Below, piece by piece: positions 28,064 through 36,616 of a stretch of 64,000 bases of DNA. The DNA is taken from the NCBI GenBank assembly GCA_016714985.1, contig JADKBS010000009.1:62001-126000 (forward strand). Reading direction: 5' to 3'. The stretch is from Saprospiraceae bacterium (GTDB taxonomy: Bacteria; Bacteroidota; Bacteroidia; Chitinophagales; Saprospiraceae). The notes under the pieces are model-generated. The model ran no database searches and was not told where the DNA came from. It saw only the letters and a program-made list of their open reading frames with translations. Position 1 is the first letter of the stretch, and the number at the start of each line of letters is the position of its first letter. A program made the translations under genes and the position numbers.

Positions 28064-28192
28064 GTAACTACTTAGCACGGGTGTGTTTTTGGGAAAATTT
28101 TCAATTTTCCCCAAAAAACACCCCAAAATGTGGGAGGGGAGAGAAAAAATTTCATTTTTTCTCTCCCCTCCCACACTTTTCTAAGCAGCTAC
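28064..28192. repeat. Double-hairpin repeat element, copy 2
   Basis: Left arm GTAACTACTTAG is identical to copy 1. Right arm CTAAGCAGCTAC (28181-28192) has one change. Hairpin 1 is a ~22-bp stem (28078-28099 with 28103-28124) with a few mismatches; hairpin 2 is a perfect 21-bp stem (28129-28149 with 28155-28175). Total length, 129 bp, is the same as copy 1. It sits directly upstream of aroK. Confidence 0.85.
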
Positions 28193-28213
28193 CCATTTTC
28201 AAAGTGCTTTTCG

Positions 28214-28858
28214 ATGCGAATCTATTTGATTGGCTTTATGGGTGTTGGAAAAACCTACCTCGGCAGTGCGTTGGCCAAGCAACTGGGTTTTGGCTTTTTG
28301 GACTTGGATGAATCCATTGAACGGAAGGCAGGAAAGTCAATTTCAAGCTATTTTGAACAATTTGGGGAGCATAAGTTTCGGCAATTGGAAACTGAATGCC
28401 TACATGAAACCATCGCATGGGACCACCATGTGATTGCCACGGGTGGAGGCGCCCCATGCTTCAATCAAAACATGGAATGGATGAACGAACATGGCATCAC
28501 TATCTTTTTGAATGCAGGCAGCTCGATTTTGACAACCCGACTTGCACAAGAAGCGGCAAAGCGACCTTTGGTAGCCAAATTGACGAAGGAGGAGTTGGCA
28601 GGGTTCGTTTCAAAAAAACTGGAGGAGCGAATGCTATTTTATGGACAAGCTCAGGTGCAGTTCGAGGCATCGCAAAGTGGTTTGGATGGCATTGACGTAT
28701 TGGCTAAATACTTGAAGCGTTTTTTCAAAAAAAAAATGAAATGCTTTAAAGAAACACAGCCATTCATGAGCAATATGTTATTCAAAAAAACATATATTCG
28801 ATTAAGTATTCAATTTGAAAATAATAAAACAACAATGACAATGATTTTAAGTCATTGA
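28214..28858 (+). CDS. aroK: Shikimate kinase
   Basis: Phosphorylates shikimate with ATP in aromatic amino-acid synthesis. Start ATG 28214 (MRIYLIGFMGVGKTYLGSAL): the P-loop GFMGVGKT is at residues 7-14. DLDESIERKAGKSI follows (metal/shikimate Asp), then FRQLETECL and the ATGGGAPCF shikimate-binding loop, and a lid RPLVAKL. Families of this type end near residue 173. Here the frame continues 40 residues past KRFFKKK because of a ten-A run at 28727-28736; with nine As it would stop at 28737. I treat the tail as an indel artefact. The upstream reading through the repeat element is rejected. Confidence 0.93.
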   Translation: MRIYLIGFMGVGKTYLGSALAKQLGFGFLDLDESIERKAGKSISSYFEQFGEHKFRQLETECLHETIAWDHHVIATGGGAPCFNQNMEWMNEHGITIFLNAGSSILTTRLAQEAAKRPLVAKLTKEELAGFVSKKLEERMLFYGQAQVQFEASQSGLDGIDVLAKYLKRFFKKKMKCFKETQPFMSNMLFKKTYIRLSIQFENNKTTMTMILSH

Positions 28859-29569
28859 AACCGACTACAAATGAAAAATATAGCTTAAAATCATTAGCTT
28901 AGCCTTCGGTTTTTACGCAATGGAACCATCGAGGTTTGTTAGCCTAAAATGGCATGTCCGAAGGTTTTAATTTAAAATTTGGTAACATTTTTGTACAAGG
29001 TAATACGTCCTCTTGAACATGACCTTTCACACGAAGATATAGGCTCGAAGGCATAGCCTGAAAATAATCTCCAACTTCTATTCTCGCAAAAAAAAGTGAA
29101 GAAATTGCGAGCACTTTCATCAACTTCTATACTGGTAATACGGCAAGGGCAGGGATAAAAGTTTAGCATTTCATCAAACTGGATCCATGTTCTAATCAAA
29201 GAAAAGCTGGGCATTCTTGAATGCCTTACCATAGCCTCAGTATTGGTTTCCAAGCTGAGCAGCAAAGATGCATAACCCGGAAGTTGTTCGTTGTTTTTTG
29301 CGATTGGCTGAGTGTTGCCCCCCATCGCCCCCTGGCACCTTTCCCCCGGTTGTCGAGTCCCCCCCGACAAGCATGAGGCCTGCAATTTTCAACAACAACT
29401 TTCTTTTTTATGCAGCCAAAGGGCTGGTAGGTCTTGGCCACATTATCGAGCCATCCTGAATTTGAAACCGACAAAGTAAATTGAATGCCACGGGCATTTT
29501 GTGGCACATGAAGATCTTACCTTAAGCCTTTTTTCATTTTTCAGCAAGGTGTCATTGCACCTTGCTTTT
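28859..29569. other. Intergenic region without a convincing gene
   Basis: About 710 bp after aroK. Minus-strand frames at 28972-29385 and 29226-29507 are open, but their composition (cysteine-, arginine- and serine-rich, no domain, no start context) looks like chance. A hairpin terminator lies at the right end. A C-rich patch (29320-29370) has several homopolymer runs. Confidence 0.5.
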
Positions 29570-29571
29570 TT
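29544..29571 (+). terminator. Hairpin terminator
   Basis: GCAAGGTG (29544-29551) pairs with CACCTTGC (29558-29565), followed by six Ts on the plus strand. It lies tail-to-tail between aroK (plus) and the SPOR-like gene (minus), whose stop falls in the T-run. The T-tract favours the plus direction. Confidence 0.6.
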
Positions 29572-31003
29572 ATTTTACAATAGGTTCAATCCCTCTGATT
29601 TTCCAATCCTCCACATCCTTTTTCGACAATTTCCGCTTAGCAACCCATCCCTCCATCTCTTTGCTGGCCTCCGCCGCCGAATTGTAAATCTCACCTACAT
29701 ACACCAAGTAACCCTTCGAATCCGCTGTAAAACAGGATTTCAGCAAGGCCGCACAATACAACCCCTTGGTGCGCACCTCGGTCACTGTCATGGCGGCTAG
29801 TTTGTATTCCTGATACTCGCCGACCTCAACGATGTACTTCTTTCCATCGAAATTGTAAAATCGGGAACAATCGTAAAGTACGCCCAACGATGCCCCTTTC
29901 TCGGTCAGTTCCTCACCTCCAGCCGACCTTTTGCTATGCTCGGCAATCGGTTCGGATGATGATTCTGCTGGTACTGAAATGGTCTCTTTTTCTAAGTGCC
30001 AGTAACGGCCTTCATTCTTATTCGGTTTTATTTTGGCGGTGCTTGCTGAGTCTATTTCAAAAGACTTCGGCTCAGCAAGGTTGTTTGACTTCGACTTTGC
30101 AATCTTCTCGGTGTATTCTGGCCGTTCGACCAATTGGATACTCGAATTGTCCAATTCCTTCATGGAAATGACCGTGAGCAGCACCAAACTCCCCACCAAC
30201 ATGCCTAATTGGACATGGGTGCTTTTGCGGTAGCGCAAAATGGTCTTGGGGTGGTCGGCATTTCCGAACAGCATTGGCAAAATGTCCAGCTTGCCCCTTT
30301 GCTCAAAGGCCTGCATTTGCTTATTGGACATAAAATCCACCACCTGTCTTTTGCCTGCAAAAATGTCGTGGCGACTCGGTGTAATGAGAATTTTTGGGTC
30401 AAGGTTCTTGTCAATGGCAAGTAGGCCAATTCCGTTATGCACGCATTGGCTCTTCAGTTCGCTGAGGTTCTTGTCGTTTTTATCTTCGAAAACATCCGTC
30501 GCAAGCGCAATCCACTGCTCATCCGCAAAATACTTCTTGAACTGCTCCACGGCATAGATATAGCGGTACCGCCTAAAATTTCGGGCAATTAAAGCAAATA
30601 GGCCCAAAATGGTCAGCCCTAACAAGATCAACAAGGCCGTGCGCTCCGAAAATTTGGTGTTGTCGAGGGCGTGGATGGGGAAACGAAAATTGTAAAAGGC
30701 CAGGGCCACTACCAAGATGCTGGAGACGGCCAAACCGTCCCAAAGCAAAGTACGCTGGTCGGCCTTGTAAAGCACCTCCTCTTTGGATTCCTTTGAAGTA
30801 GCTTCAAAAGTAGCCGTGAAGAGTTTGCCATCCGGCTTTTTGAAGGAATAGTAGCCGTCCGCTACAATACCGCCGACGCCTTCCAAGTCGTACTTGGCCA
30901 CAACGGGCTGGTCTTCGTATCGAAGCCGGAACTTGTAGTAGTGCCTGAAAAATCGCAGGGCTACCTTCTTGATGATATTCTCGGTGAGTTGCTGTTCTTC
31001 CAA
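29570..31003 (-). CDS. Membrane protein with SPOR-like C-terminal domain
   Basis: A 477-residue protein. Residues 1-80 are soluble, containing GKLFTATFEATSKE, which has a weak restriction-endonuclease-like ExxxK flavour. Transmembrane helices lie near 88-106, 122-141 and 266-280. A soluble loop between the second and third holds CVHNGIGLLAIDKN and FAGKRQVVDFM. The segment after the third helix is polar and disordered. The last ~80 residues (379-455) read KKYIVEVGEYQEYKLAAMT ... KGYLVYVGEIYNSAAEA, the double strand-helix pattern of SPOR peptidoglycan-binding domains. A role linking membrane to cell wall is an inference from that domain only. I do not recognise the full-length family. Confidence 0.75.
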   Translation of the reverse strand: MEEQQLTENIIKKVALRFFRHYYKFRLRYEDQPVVAKYDLEGVGGIVADGYYSFKKPDGKLFTATFEATSKESKEEVLYKADQRTLLWDGLAVSSILVVALAFYNFRFPIHALDNTKFSERTALLILLGLTILGLFALIARNFRRYRYIYAVEQFKKYFADEQWIALATDVFEDKNDKNLSELKSQCVHNGIGLLAIDKNLDPKILITPSRHDIFAGKRQVVDFMSNKQMQAFEQRGKLDILPMLFGNADHPKTILRYRKSTHVQLGMLVGSLVLLTVISMKELDNSSIQLVERPEYTEKIAKSKSNNLAEPKSFEIDSASTAKIKPNKNEGRYWHLEKETISVPAESSSEPIAEHSKRSAGGEELTEKGASLGVLYDCSRFYNFDGKKYIVEVGEYQEYKLAAMTVTEVRTKGLYCAALLKSCFTADSKGYLVYVGEIYNSAAEASKEMEGWVAKRKLSKKDVEDWKIRGIEPIVK

Positions 31004-31004
31004 A

Positions 31005-31030
31005 ATTGAAGGATTGAAGGATTGAAGGAG
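31005..31030. repeat. GGATTGAA octamer repeat
   Basis: Three copies of the attgaagg unit, starting at the ATG of the SPOR-like gene and running upstream; same unit as the array at 15402-15520. Confidence 0.6.
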
Positions 31031-31203
31031 CGAAGCCTGCCTGTTGGCAGACAGGGATTGAATGCCCGCACCACATTAACGCTCGCCAATCCAAGATAAA
31101 CAGTGGGCGGTAAACGGAGGACAAAGCGCCATAAAGTACCTGCTCACGTGTTTATCGTGCAAAGTTCTACAATTCACGCATGATTTTAATGCTTTATGTA
31201 AAA

Positions 31204-32064
31204 TTAGGTGGCAGAAGTTTGTTTGACGGCCTCCAGTTCCTTCCAAAGCTTGATAACTTCCACCGCCTCCTTCACGTCATGTACCCGAAGCAGCCGTGCG
31301 CCTTGTTGCAGCGCAACCATGTGGAGGGCCGTCGTACCGTTGATGGCATTCCCAGGTTTTACGCCCAATACTTTGCAAATCATGGACTTTCGGGAAATGC
31401 CAGCAAGGATGGGCAAATCCGTCATCCTGAAAACGTGGAGGTGGTTGAGCAACTCGTAATTGTGGGACACGGTCTTTCCAAAACCAAAGCCAGGGTCGAG
31501 AAGGATGTCCTTTACCCCCAACGAGCGCAGTTGCCCTATTTTTTCGATGAAAAAATATAGTACTTCCTGTACCACATTGCCGTAGGCAGGTGCCACTTGC
31601 ATGGTATCGGGGCTGCCCTGCATGTGCATCATGATATATGGCACATCGAGTTTGGCAACGGCCTCAAACATTTTTTCATCAAAACGCCCAGCATAAATAT
31701 CGTTCACGATACTCGCACCTGCGGTTACGGTCAGCCTTGCCACTTCCGACCGAAATGTATCCACAGAGACAATAGCACCTGGGAAGCGACGAATGATCCC
31801 GTCTACCACGGGCAGCACCCGACCCAGTTCTTCCGCTTCTGAAATCAATGCCGCACCCGGCCTGCTCGACATGCCACCAACATCAATAATCGCAGCACCT
31901 TCCCCCAGCATCTTGTCAACCTGCAGCAGGGCTTTATCCAAATCGGCGTATTTCCCCCCATCAAAAAACGAGTCGGGCGTAAGGTTAAGAATGCCCATAA
32001 CGATAGGGGTGCTCAGGTCGAGCAACTGGCCGCCGCAATTGATGGTCTGTTTTTCGTAAATCAT
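31204..32064 (-). CDS. folP: Dihydropteroate synthase
   Basis: Joins para-aminobenzoate to the pterin pyrophosphate in folate synthesis. Start ATG 32064 (MIYEKQTINCGGQLLDLSTP); the open extension to 32133 overlaps the neighbouring DinB region and is not used. Motifs: IVMGILNLTPDSFFDGGKY, AAIIDVGGMSSRPG, IVSVDTFRSEVA, GASIVNDIYAG, YIMMHMQGSP, ILLDPGFGFGKT, LPILAGISRKSMI and a C-terminal RVHDVKEAVE. Length ~286 residues is typical. Divergent from the DinB gene; the two starts are ~80 bp apart. Confidence 0.95.
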   Translation of the reverse strand: MIYEKQTINCGGQLLDLSTPIVMGILNLTPDSFFDGGKYADLDKALLQVDKMLGEGAAIIDVGGMSSRPGAALISEAEELGRVLPVVDGIIRRFPGAIVSVDTFRSEVARLTVTAGASIVNDIYAGRFDEKMFEAVAKLDVPYIMMHMQGSPDTMQVAPAYGNVVQEVLYFFIEKIGQLRSLGVKDILLDPGFGFGKTVSHNYELLNHLHVFRMTDLPILAGISRKSMICKVLGVKPGNAINGTTALHMVALQQGARLLRVHDVKEAVEVIKLWKELEAVKQTSAT

Positions 32065-32086
32065 GATAAACTGTAAACGTGAGCCA

Positions 32087-32632
32087 ATGGCCGTGAGCCG
32101 TAAAGTTGCTACCTTCGGGCAAATTTCCTCCAATTTCTTTCCTTATGAAAAGATTTACGAACAGTACACTCAGTTCAACGTTTGGGCAAACCAGCGCTTG
32201 GTGGATACATTAGCCAGCTTGAGCGATGAGCAGTTCAATGCTCCCATTGTCAGTAGTTTTCCTTCTGTACGCACGACTTTTCTGCATATTTGGGATGCGG
32301 AGGCACTGTGGCTGAATCGGTTGAACGGCATTTCCCTGGAGGCTTTTCCAAGCAAAACCTTCCAAGGTGATACACAAGCCGTCTTTGATGGAGTGCTAAA
32401 TGCCTCCAAGGAGTTTGCCTACTTCGTGGCCGCACAGCCGGATGTTTTTTTTGAAACAACCATCCAGTTCAAAACCATCTCGTATGGTGCGGGCAGCCAA
32501 CAGGCCTATGAAATGATACACCATTGCATGAACCACTCAACCTTCCACCGGGGTCAATTGATTACGTTGGGCAGGCAACTTGGATTGGAAAAATTTCCGC
32601 CGACTGACTTTGTGTATTATTTAAGGGGGTAG
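32087..32632 (+). CDS. DinB/YfiT-like metal-binding protein
   Basis: A four-helix-bundle protein of the DinB superfamily with the putative metal triad visible: His in TFLHIWDAEALW and the HxxxH of MIHHCMNHSTFHRGQL. Such proteins include thiol-dependent transferases and damage-inducible proteins of unknown activity. In-frame starts lie at 32087, but a better one is the ATG at 32145. Adding one A to the AAAA run there yields MKKIYEQYTQFNVWANQ, the usual DinB opening, and a TACCTTCG promoter-like box sits ~28 bp before it (32110-32117). I suspect an indel and that the true protein is ~162 residues. Confidence 0.88.
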   Translation: MAVSRKVATFGQISSNFFPYEKIYEQYTQFNVWANQRLVDTLASLSDEQFNAPIVSSFPSVRTTFLHIWDAEALWLNRLNGISLEAFPSKTFQGDTQAVFDGVLNASKEFAYFVAAQPDVFFETTIQFKTISYGAGSQQAYEMIHHCMNHSTFHRGQLITLGRQLGLEKFPPTDFVYYLRG

Positions 32633-32717
32633 TTGGGTAGGGGATGCTGTCTTTGTGTTACCCTAAAGCCCGAAATTCGTCGGAAATAGGACAATTTTGC
32701 CATCAAATCAAAAATAC

Positions 32718-33929
32718 ATGAGCACCAATTATCAGCATCGGCCATTGCCAGAAGGCGAAAAATTCAACCCAATGAGGTTGGGGGTCTTCATCTTGGCCCT
32801 GGGATTGCTTGGCTTTATCGCCTATCGTTACTATTTTGCCGAAGGCGCCGCCAACTATACCAATATCCCAAAGGAGGTACAGATAAAATACGTGCCTTCC
32901 GATTTCAAGGCCGATATTGACTATGACAACGCCCTGCCAATACTTGCCAATCCAGTGCGATACAGTAGGGAGTTTGAGGCCCTCATCCATGACTTCAATA
33001 TTTCATTGATCAACCATGTGGCCAACCGCATGGACCTATCCGACAGCTTAAAAATCAGGGTTCGGCAGGAGTACGAGAAGCACCACCCGTACCTTCACGA
33101 GATGATGTACAACGATTTTGTGGCCATGTCCGATTCCAGTTCCACGCTTTACAACACCTGGTACCAAAACCAACTGACCGGGGCCGTGGAGATACTGCAC
33201 GAAGTAGCTTCGAAATACACCTGTTTTTTCATCAACCAGATTCTGGGAACCCTTTTGCCGACGCAGGAAGGAAAGATTTACGTGAAAGGCTCCAGTGTAA
33301 ACACACCCTGCGGGGTAGCGCTTTCGGAAGGCTTGCAACCCATGATTGCCAGACTTAAGGAACGTGCAACCATACAGGACTTCACGCTGGCAAAGGGCAT
33401 TTTCCAAGAACGGGTAGAAAAGGCTATTGCGGAGTTGGGCACCATGGAAATCAGGGACAGGAAAGGCATTGGCACCTCCAAGCAGACCAAAGTCCTTGGG
33501 GTGGATGTATCCTCCACAGAAATGGAGATGTCAGCCATCAGCATCTTGAAAGTAGGGTTTAAGCTGGACAAGTTCTTTGATGTAAACCTCAGTTCCAAAT
33601 CGAACATCGTGACTGTGACGTTACCTGAACCGGAAATTTTGAGCCACGAGGTCTATCCCCGCATTGACAAACTGGACATAGGCTGGATGCGGGAGTTCGA
33701 CCAAGCCGATTTCAACAAAAACATGGACGTGCTCCGCAAGGAATTCCGCCGGGAGGCCCTCGAAACAGATGTAATGGAAAAGGCCAAGCAGCGAGCCATC
33801 GAACTGATGGACACCATGATGACACCAATGATAAAGGGGCTGAACAGCCGCTATGAACTGAAAGTACGGTTCAAATCCGTGACGAACATACCCGATGAAA
33901 CGGAGAAGCAACCTGCACCCGACAGCTGA
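32718..33929 (+). CDS. Membrane-anchored DUF4230 domain protein
   Basis: 403 residues from ATG 32718 (MSTNYQHRPLPEGEKFNP). One N-terminal membrane helix (LGVFILALGLLGFIAYRYYF) leads to a ~190-residue unassigned helical region (FEALIHDFNISLINHVANRM, SKYTCFFINQILGTLLP). It is followed by a C-terminal DUF4230 domain with its typical LKVGFKLDKFFDVNLSSKS, VTLPEPEILSHEVYPRIDKL and a terminal helix MEKAKQRAIELMDTMMTPM. The domain function is unknown. Distinct upstream region; the gene appears monocistronic. Confidence 0.8.
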   Translation: MSTNYQHRPLPEGEKFNPMRLGVFILALGLLGFIAYRYYFAEGAANYTNIPKEVQIKYVPSDFKADIDYDNALPILANPVRYSREFEALIHDFNISLINHVANRMDLSDSLKIRVRQEYEKHHPYLHEMMYNDFVAMSDSSSTLYNTWYQNQLTGAVEILHEVASKYTCFFINQILGTLLPTQEGKIYVKGSSVNTPCGVALSEGLQPMIARLKERATIQDFTLAKGIFQERVEKAIAELGTMEIRDRKGIGTSKQTKVLGVDVSSTEMEMSAISILKVGFKLDKFFDVNLSSKSNIVTVTLPEPEILSHEVYPRIDKLDIGWMREFDQADFNKNMDVLRKEFRREALETDVMEKAKQRAIELMDTMMTPMIKGLNSRYELKVRFKSVTNIPDETEKQPAPDS

Positions 33930-34178
33930 TATTATCGAAAAAGAGAACGCAGCACTCCTTTCTTATGGGTATTTTGTGCAACCATACAGTATAACTATTG
34001 TTCAAATGCCGCCATTTGTATTGGAAAATAGAATACCAAGCACTATCTTTACCGCTCTTATCTGCAATAAGCTACAAAGATAAAAATACTGCCCCCCCAA
34101 TCGAACGGTTCCCACTTGCTAAAGGACATGGTTAAGGTCACTCATTGTTAACCGAACACACCGAACCAAACACTTACG

Positions 34179-36596
34179 ATGAATTTATTTTCCGTGAACA
34201 AACCACTATATGCCCATTCCATTTTCACCATTGTGGGGCTGCTCTTGCTTTCAATCCATTGCTGGTCACAGCAACGCCTGACCATTGAGTGGGAAAGGAC
34301 GTATGGGGGCAATGGTTTTGAAGAAATGGCGGCGGCACTTCCGACCAGCGATGGCGGTTATATTTTTGGGGGGATAACAACTAGCAGGGTCGCCTCTTTT
34401 GAGGTCACCACGCATACATTTGATACCGTTGATTTCCCAGAATTTACAGGAGATTTTTGGATTTTGAAAACCGACAAAGATGGTGACATCGAATGGGACA
34501 AGAGAATCGGCGGCTTCAAACAAGACAGGCTATGGTCAATAGTGCAAACCTCCGATGGCGGCTATCTGGTGGGAGGTGAATCCCGTTCAGGGGTTGGCAA
34601 CGACAGAACAACCCCAAATAGAGGTGAGAATGACTACTGGGTTGTAAAAATCGACGCAAACGGCAACAAACAATGGGACAGGGCTTATGGAAGCTCTGGC
34701 GCCGATGAATTGAGGAAAATCGTCCCCTTGCCCAATGGTCAGTATTGTTTGGCTGGTTTTTCAAATTCCCCCGCAGGTTTTGAAAAATCCACAAGTTCGG
34801 TCAATGGCTCAGATGACTATTGGGTAGTACGAATAGATGAAAACGGGGTTCCATTAAACGACTTCACTGTTGGGAGCGACTCCTTGGATTGGCTCTACGA
34901 TGCTATTTTGACAACAGATGGCAATTTGATGTTGGTTGGTCAAAGCAAAAGCGAAACTGGATTCGGGAAATCTGCCCCGCTTTATGGGCAAAATGATATG
35001 TGGCTGGTTAAATGCAGTATCAATGGGCATATCTTATGGGATGCCAGTTTTGGGGGAACCGGGGCTGATGTTTGCCAAAGAATCCGTCAGGCCAATGATG
35101 GAAATTATTTTGTGATAGGCGAATCCACTTCGGACAAAATGTCTGGCAATAAAACAGCAACCCACTATGGCGGCACGGATGCTTGGGTTGTAAAATTCAG
35201 TGACAACATCACAGGACCTGTCATTATCTGGGATGTGGCTTATGGAGGCATCTCCGGCGATTTTGGTTACGATGTCGTCGAAACCGATTTGGGCACCCTG
35301 CTGTTGTTCGGGCAATCCACTTCGCCGCCCGTTGCCAATGGCAAAGATGCGCCACTCATCGGTGGCAATGATTATTGGTGCATTTTCACAAACCCGCAAG
35401 GAGGCAAGCTTTGGGAAGAAACCTTGGGGGGAATTACGGAGGATATTGGCCGCATAGGTTTCTTGGCACACGACTATGGTTACATCCTTGCAGGTGCCTC
35501 AAGGTCAAATACATCCCCGCCCTATAAATCACAAGACAACCGAGGCCCCGTTTGGAGCGACGACCTCTGGGTCATCCGCACCGGCTGTGCCTTCCCGCCA
35601 CCAGAATTGAATGACTTGCCCAAGTTTTGCCTCGATGATGTAATCAGCTTGGACGCCACTGTGCCCGGCCCTTGTGACGGTTGTACCTATCATTGGGAAG
35701 ATGGCACCAACTCCCCATTGCGGAGCCTCTCGCCCGATACCACGACCGAGGTGAAAGTCACCGTGGTACATCCAGATGGCTGCGAAATGGCCGACTCCAC
35801 CCTCATCGTCATCGTACCAGGGCCGGATGAGTTCCTTGGCAGTTGGACGCCCGTATCTTGCTATGGTAAAACCGACGCAAGCCTGTCCATAGACTCAATT
35901 GGAGGCATCGCCCCACCCTTTTTGTATTCCGTCAATGGCAGTGAATTTTCGGCAACCACCAGTTTTTATACCCTCGGCGCTGGAATTTATGACATAGAAG
36001 TCTTGGACACAAACGGTTGCACATTGGACACCAGCCTGTACATCCTCCAACCCGATTCAGTGATGGTGGATCTTGGTCCCGATATTTTCCTCGAACTTGG
36101 CGACAGTGTTCAGCTTCAAGCCCTAACCAATCTGGTGGATTCTTTCCGCTTTTTTTGGGGCCAGCCATTGGAGCTTTCCTGCGCCGACTGTTTGGAGCCA
36201 TTTGTCCAACCTTTCCTTACCAGCACTTATAGTATTGAAGTCAAGGACAAAAACGGTTGCGAGGCAATGGACAATATCGTCGTTATTGTCAAGAAAGAGG
36301 ACAATGTTTACATCCCAACTGCATTTTCCCCCAACAACCTCGACAACTTGAACGACTTCTTCACGGTATATGCGGGCAAGTCTATCGAAAAGGTCAAGTC
36401 TTTGCATGTCTTTGACCGATGGGGCGAACAAATGTTCGAGCGCTTCGACTTCCGGCCCAATATTGACCAAATTGGATGGGACGGCAAATTGAATGAACGC
36501 CCGCTCGACCCTGGAGTTTTCGCCTACAAGGCCGTAATCGAGTATATTGACGGTCGTATCGAGGAGTTCTATGGAACGGTCACTTTGATGAATTAA
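34179..36596 (+). CDS. Large secreted protein with type B T9SS (gliding-associated) C-terminal domain
   Basis: 805 residues with a signal region (LYAHSIFTIVGLLLLSIHCW, cut before SQQ). Residues ~30-470 are built of repeated ~60-residue units of the form DGGY.(F/L)VGG.S.S ... DYWVVKID..GN..WD..(Y/F)GG, a beta-propeller-like repeat common in Bacteroidota exported proteins. Then come an Ig/PKD-like stretch (LNDLPKFCLDDVISLDATVPG) and a SprB-like repeat (GSWTPVSCYGKTDASLSIDS). The last ~95 residues are the type B sorting domain (YIPTAFSPNNLDNLNDFF ... VFDRWGEQMFE ... WDGKLNERPLDPGVFAYKA). Expected at the cell surface. Ends 20 bp from the convergent rhamnose operon. Confidence 0.9.
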   Translation: MNLFSVNKPLYAHSIFTIVGLLLLSIHCWSQQRLTIEWERTYGGNGFEEMAAALPTSDGGYIFGGITTSRVASFEVTTHTFDTVDFPEFTGDFWILKTDKDGDIEWDKRIGGFKQDRLWSIVQTSDGGYLVGGESRSGVGNDRTTPNRGENDYWVVKIDANGNKQWDRAYGSSGADELRKIVPLPNGQYCLAGFSNSPAGFEKSTSSVNGSDDYWVVRIDENGVPLNDFTVGSDSLDWLYDAILTTDGNLMLVGQSKSETGFGKSAPLYGQNDMWLVKCSINGHILWDASFGGTGADVCQRIRQANDGNYFVIGESTSDKMSGNKTATHYGGTDAWVVKFSDNITGPVIIWDVAYGGISGDFGYDVVETDLGTLLLFGQSTSPPVANGKDAPLIGGNDYWCIFTNPQGGKLWEETLGGITEDIGRIGFLAHDYGYILAGASRSNTSPPYKSQDNRGPVWSDDLWVIRTGCAFPPPELNDLPKFCLDDVISLDATVPGPCDGCTYHWEDGTNSPLRSLSPDTTTEVKVTVVHPDGCEMADSTLIVIVPGPDEFLGSWTPVSCYGKTDASLSIDSIGGIAPPFLYSVNGSEFSATTSFYTLGAGIYDIEVLDTNGCTLDTSLYILQPDSVMVDLGPDIFLELGDSVQLQALTNLVDSFRFFWGQPLELSCADCLEPFVQPFLTSTYSIEVKDKNGCEAMDNIVVIVKKEDNVYIPTAFSPNNLDNLNDFFTVYAGKSIEKVKSLHVFDRWGEQMFERFDFRPNIDQIGWDGKLNERPLDPGVFAYKAVIEYIDGRIEEFYGTVTLMN

Positions 36597-36616
36597 CCCT
36601 AGAAGGATGGAATAAC

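Noticed and set aside
28972..29385. 137-codon minus-strand frame in the gap after aroK
   Set aside because: No recognisable domain, odd composition and no plausible start context; it overlaps another open frame of equal quality.
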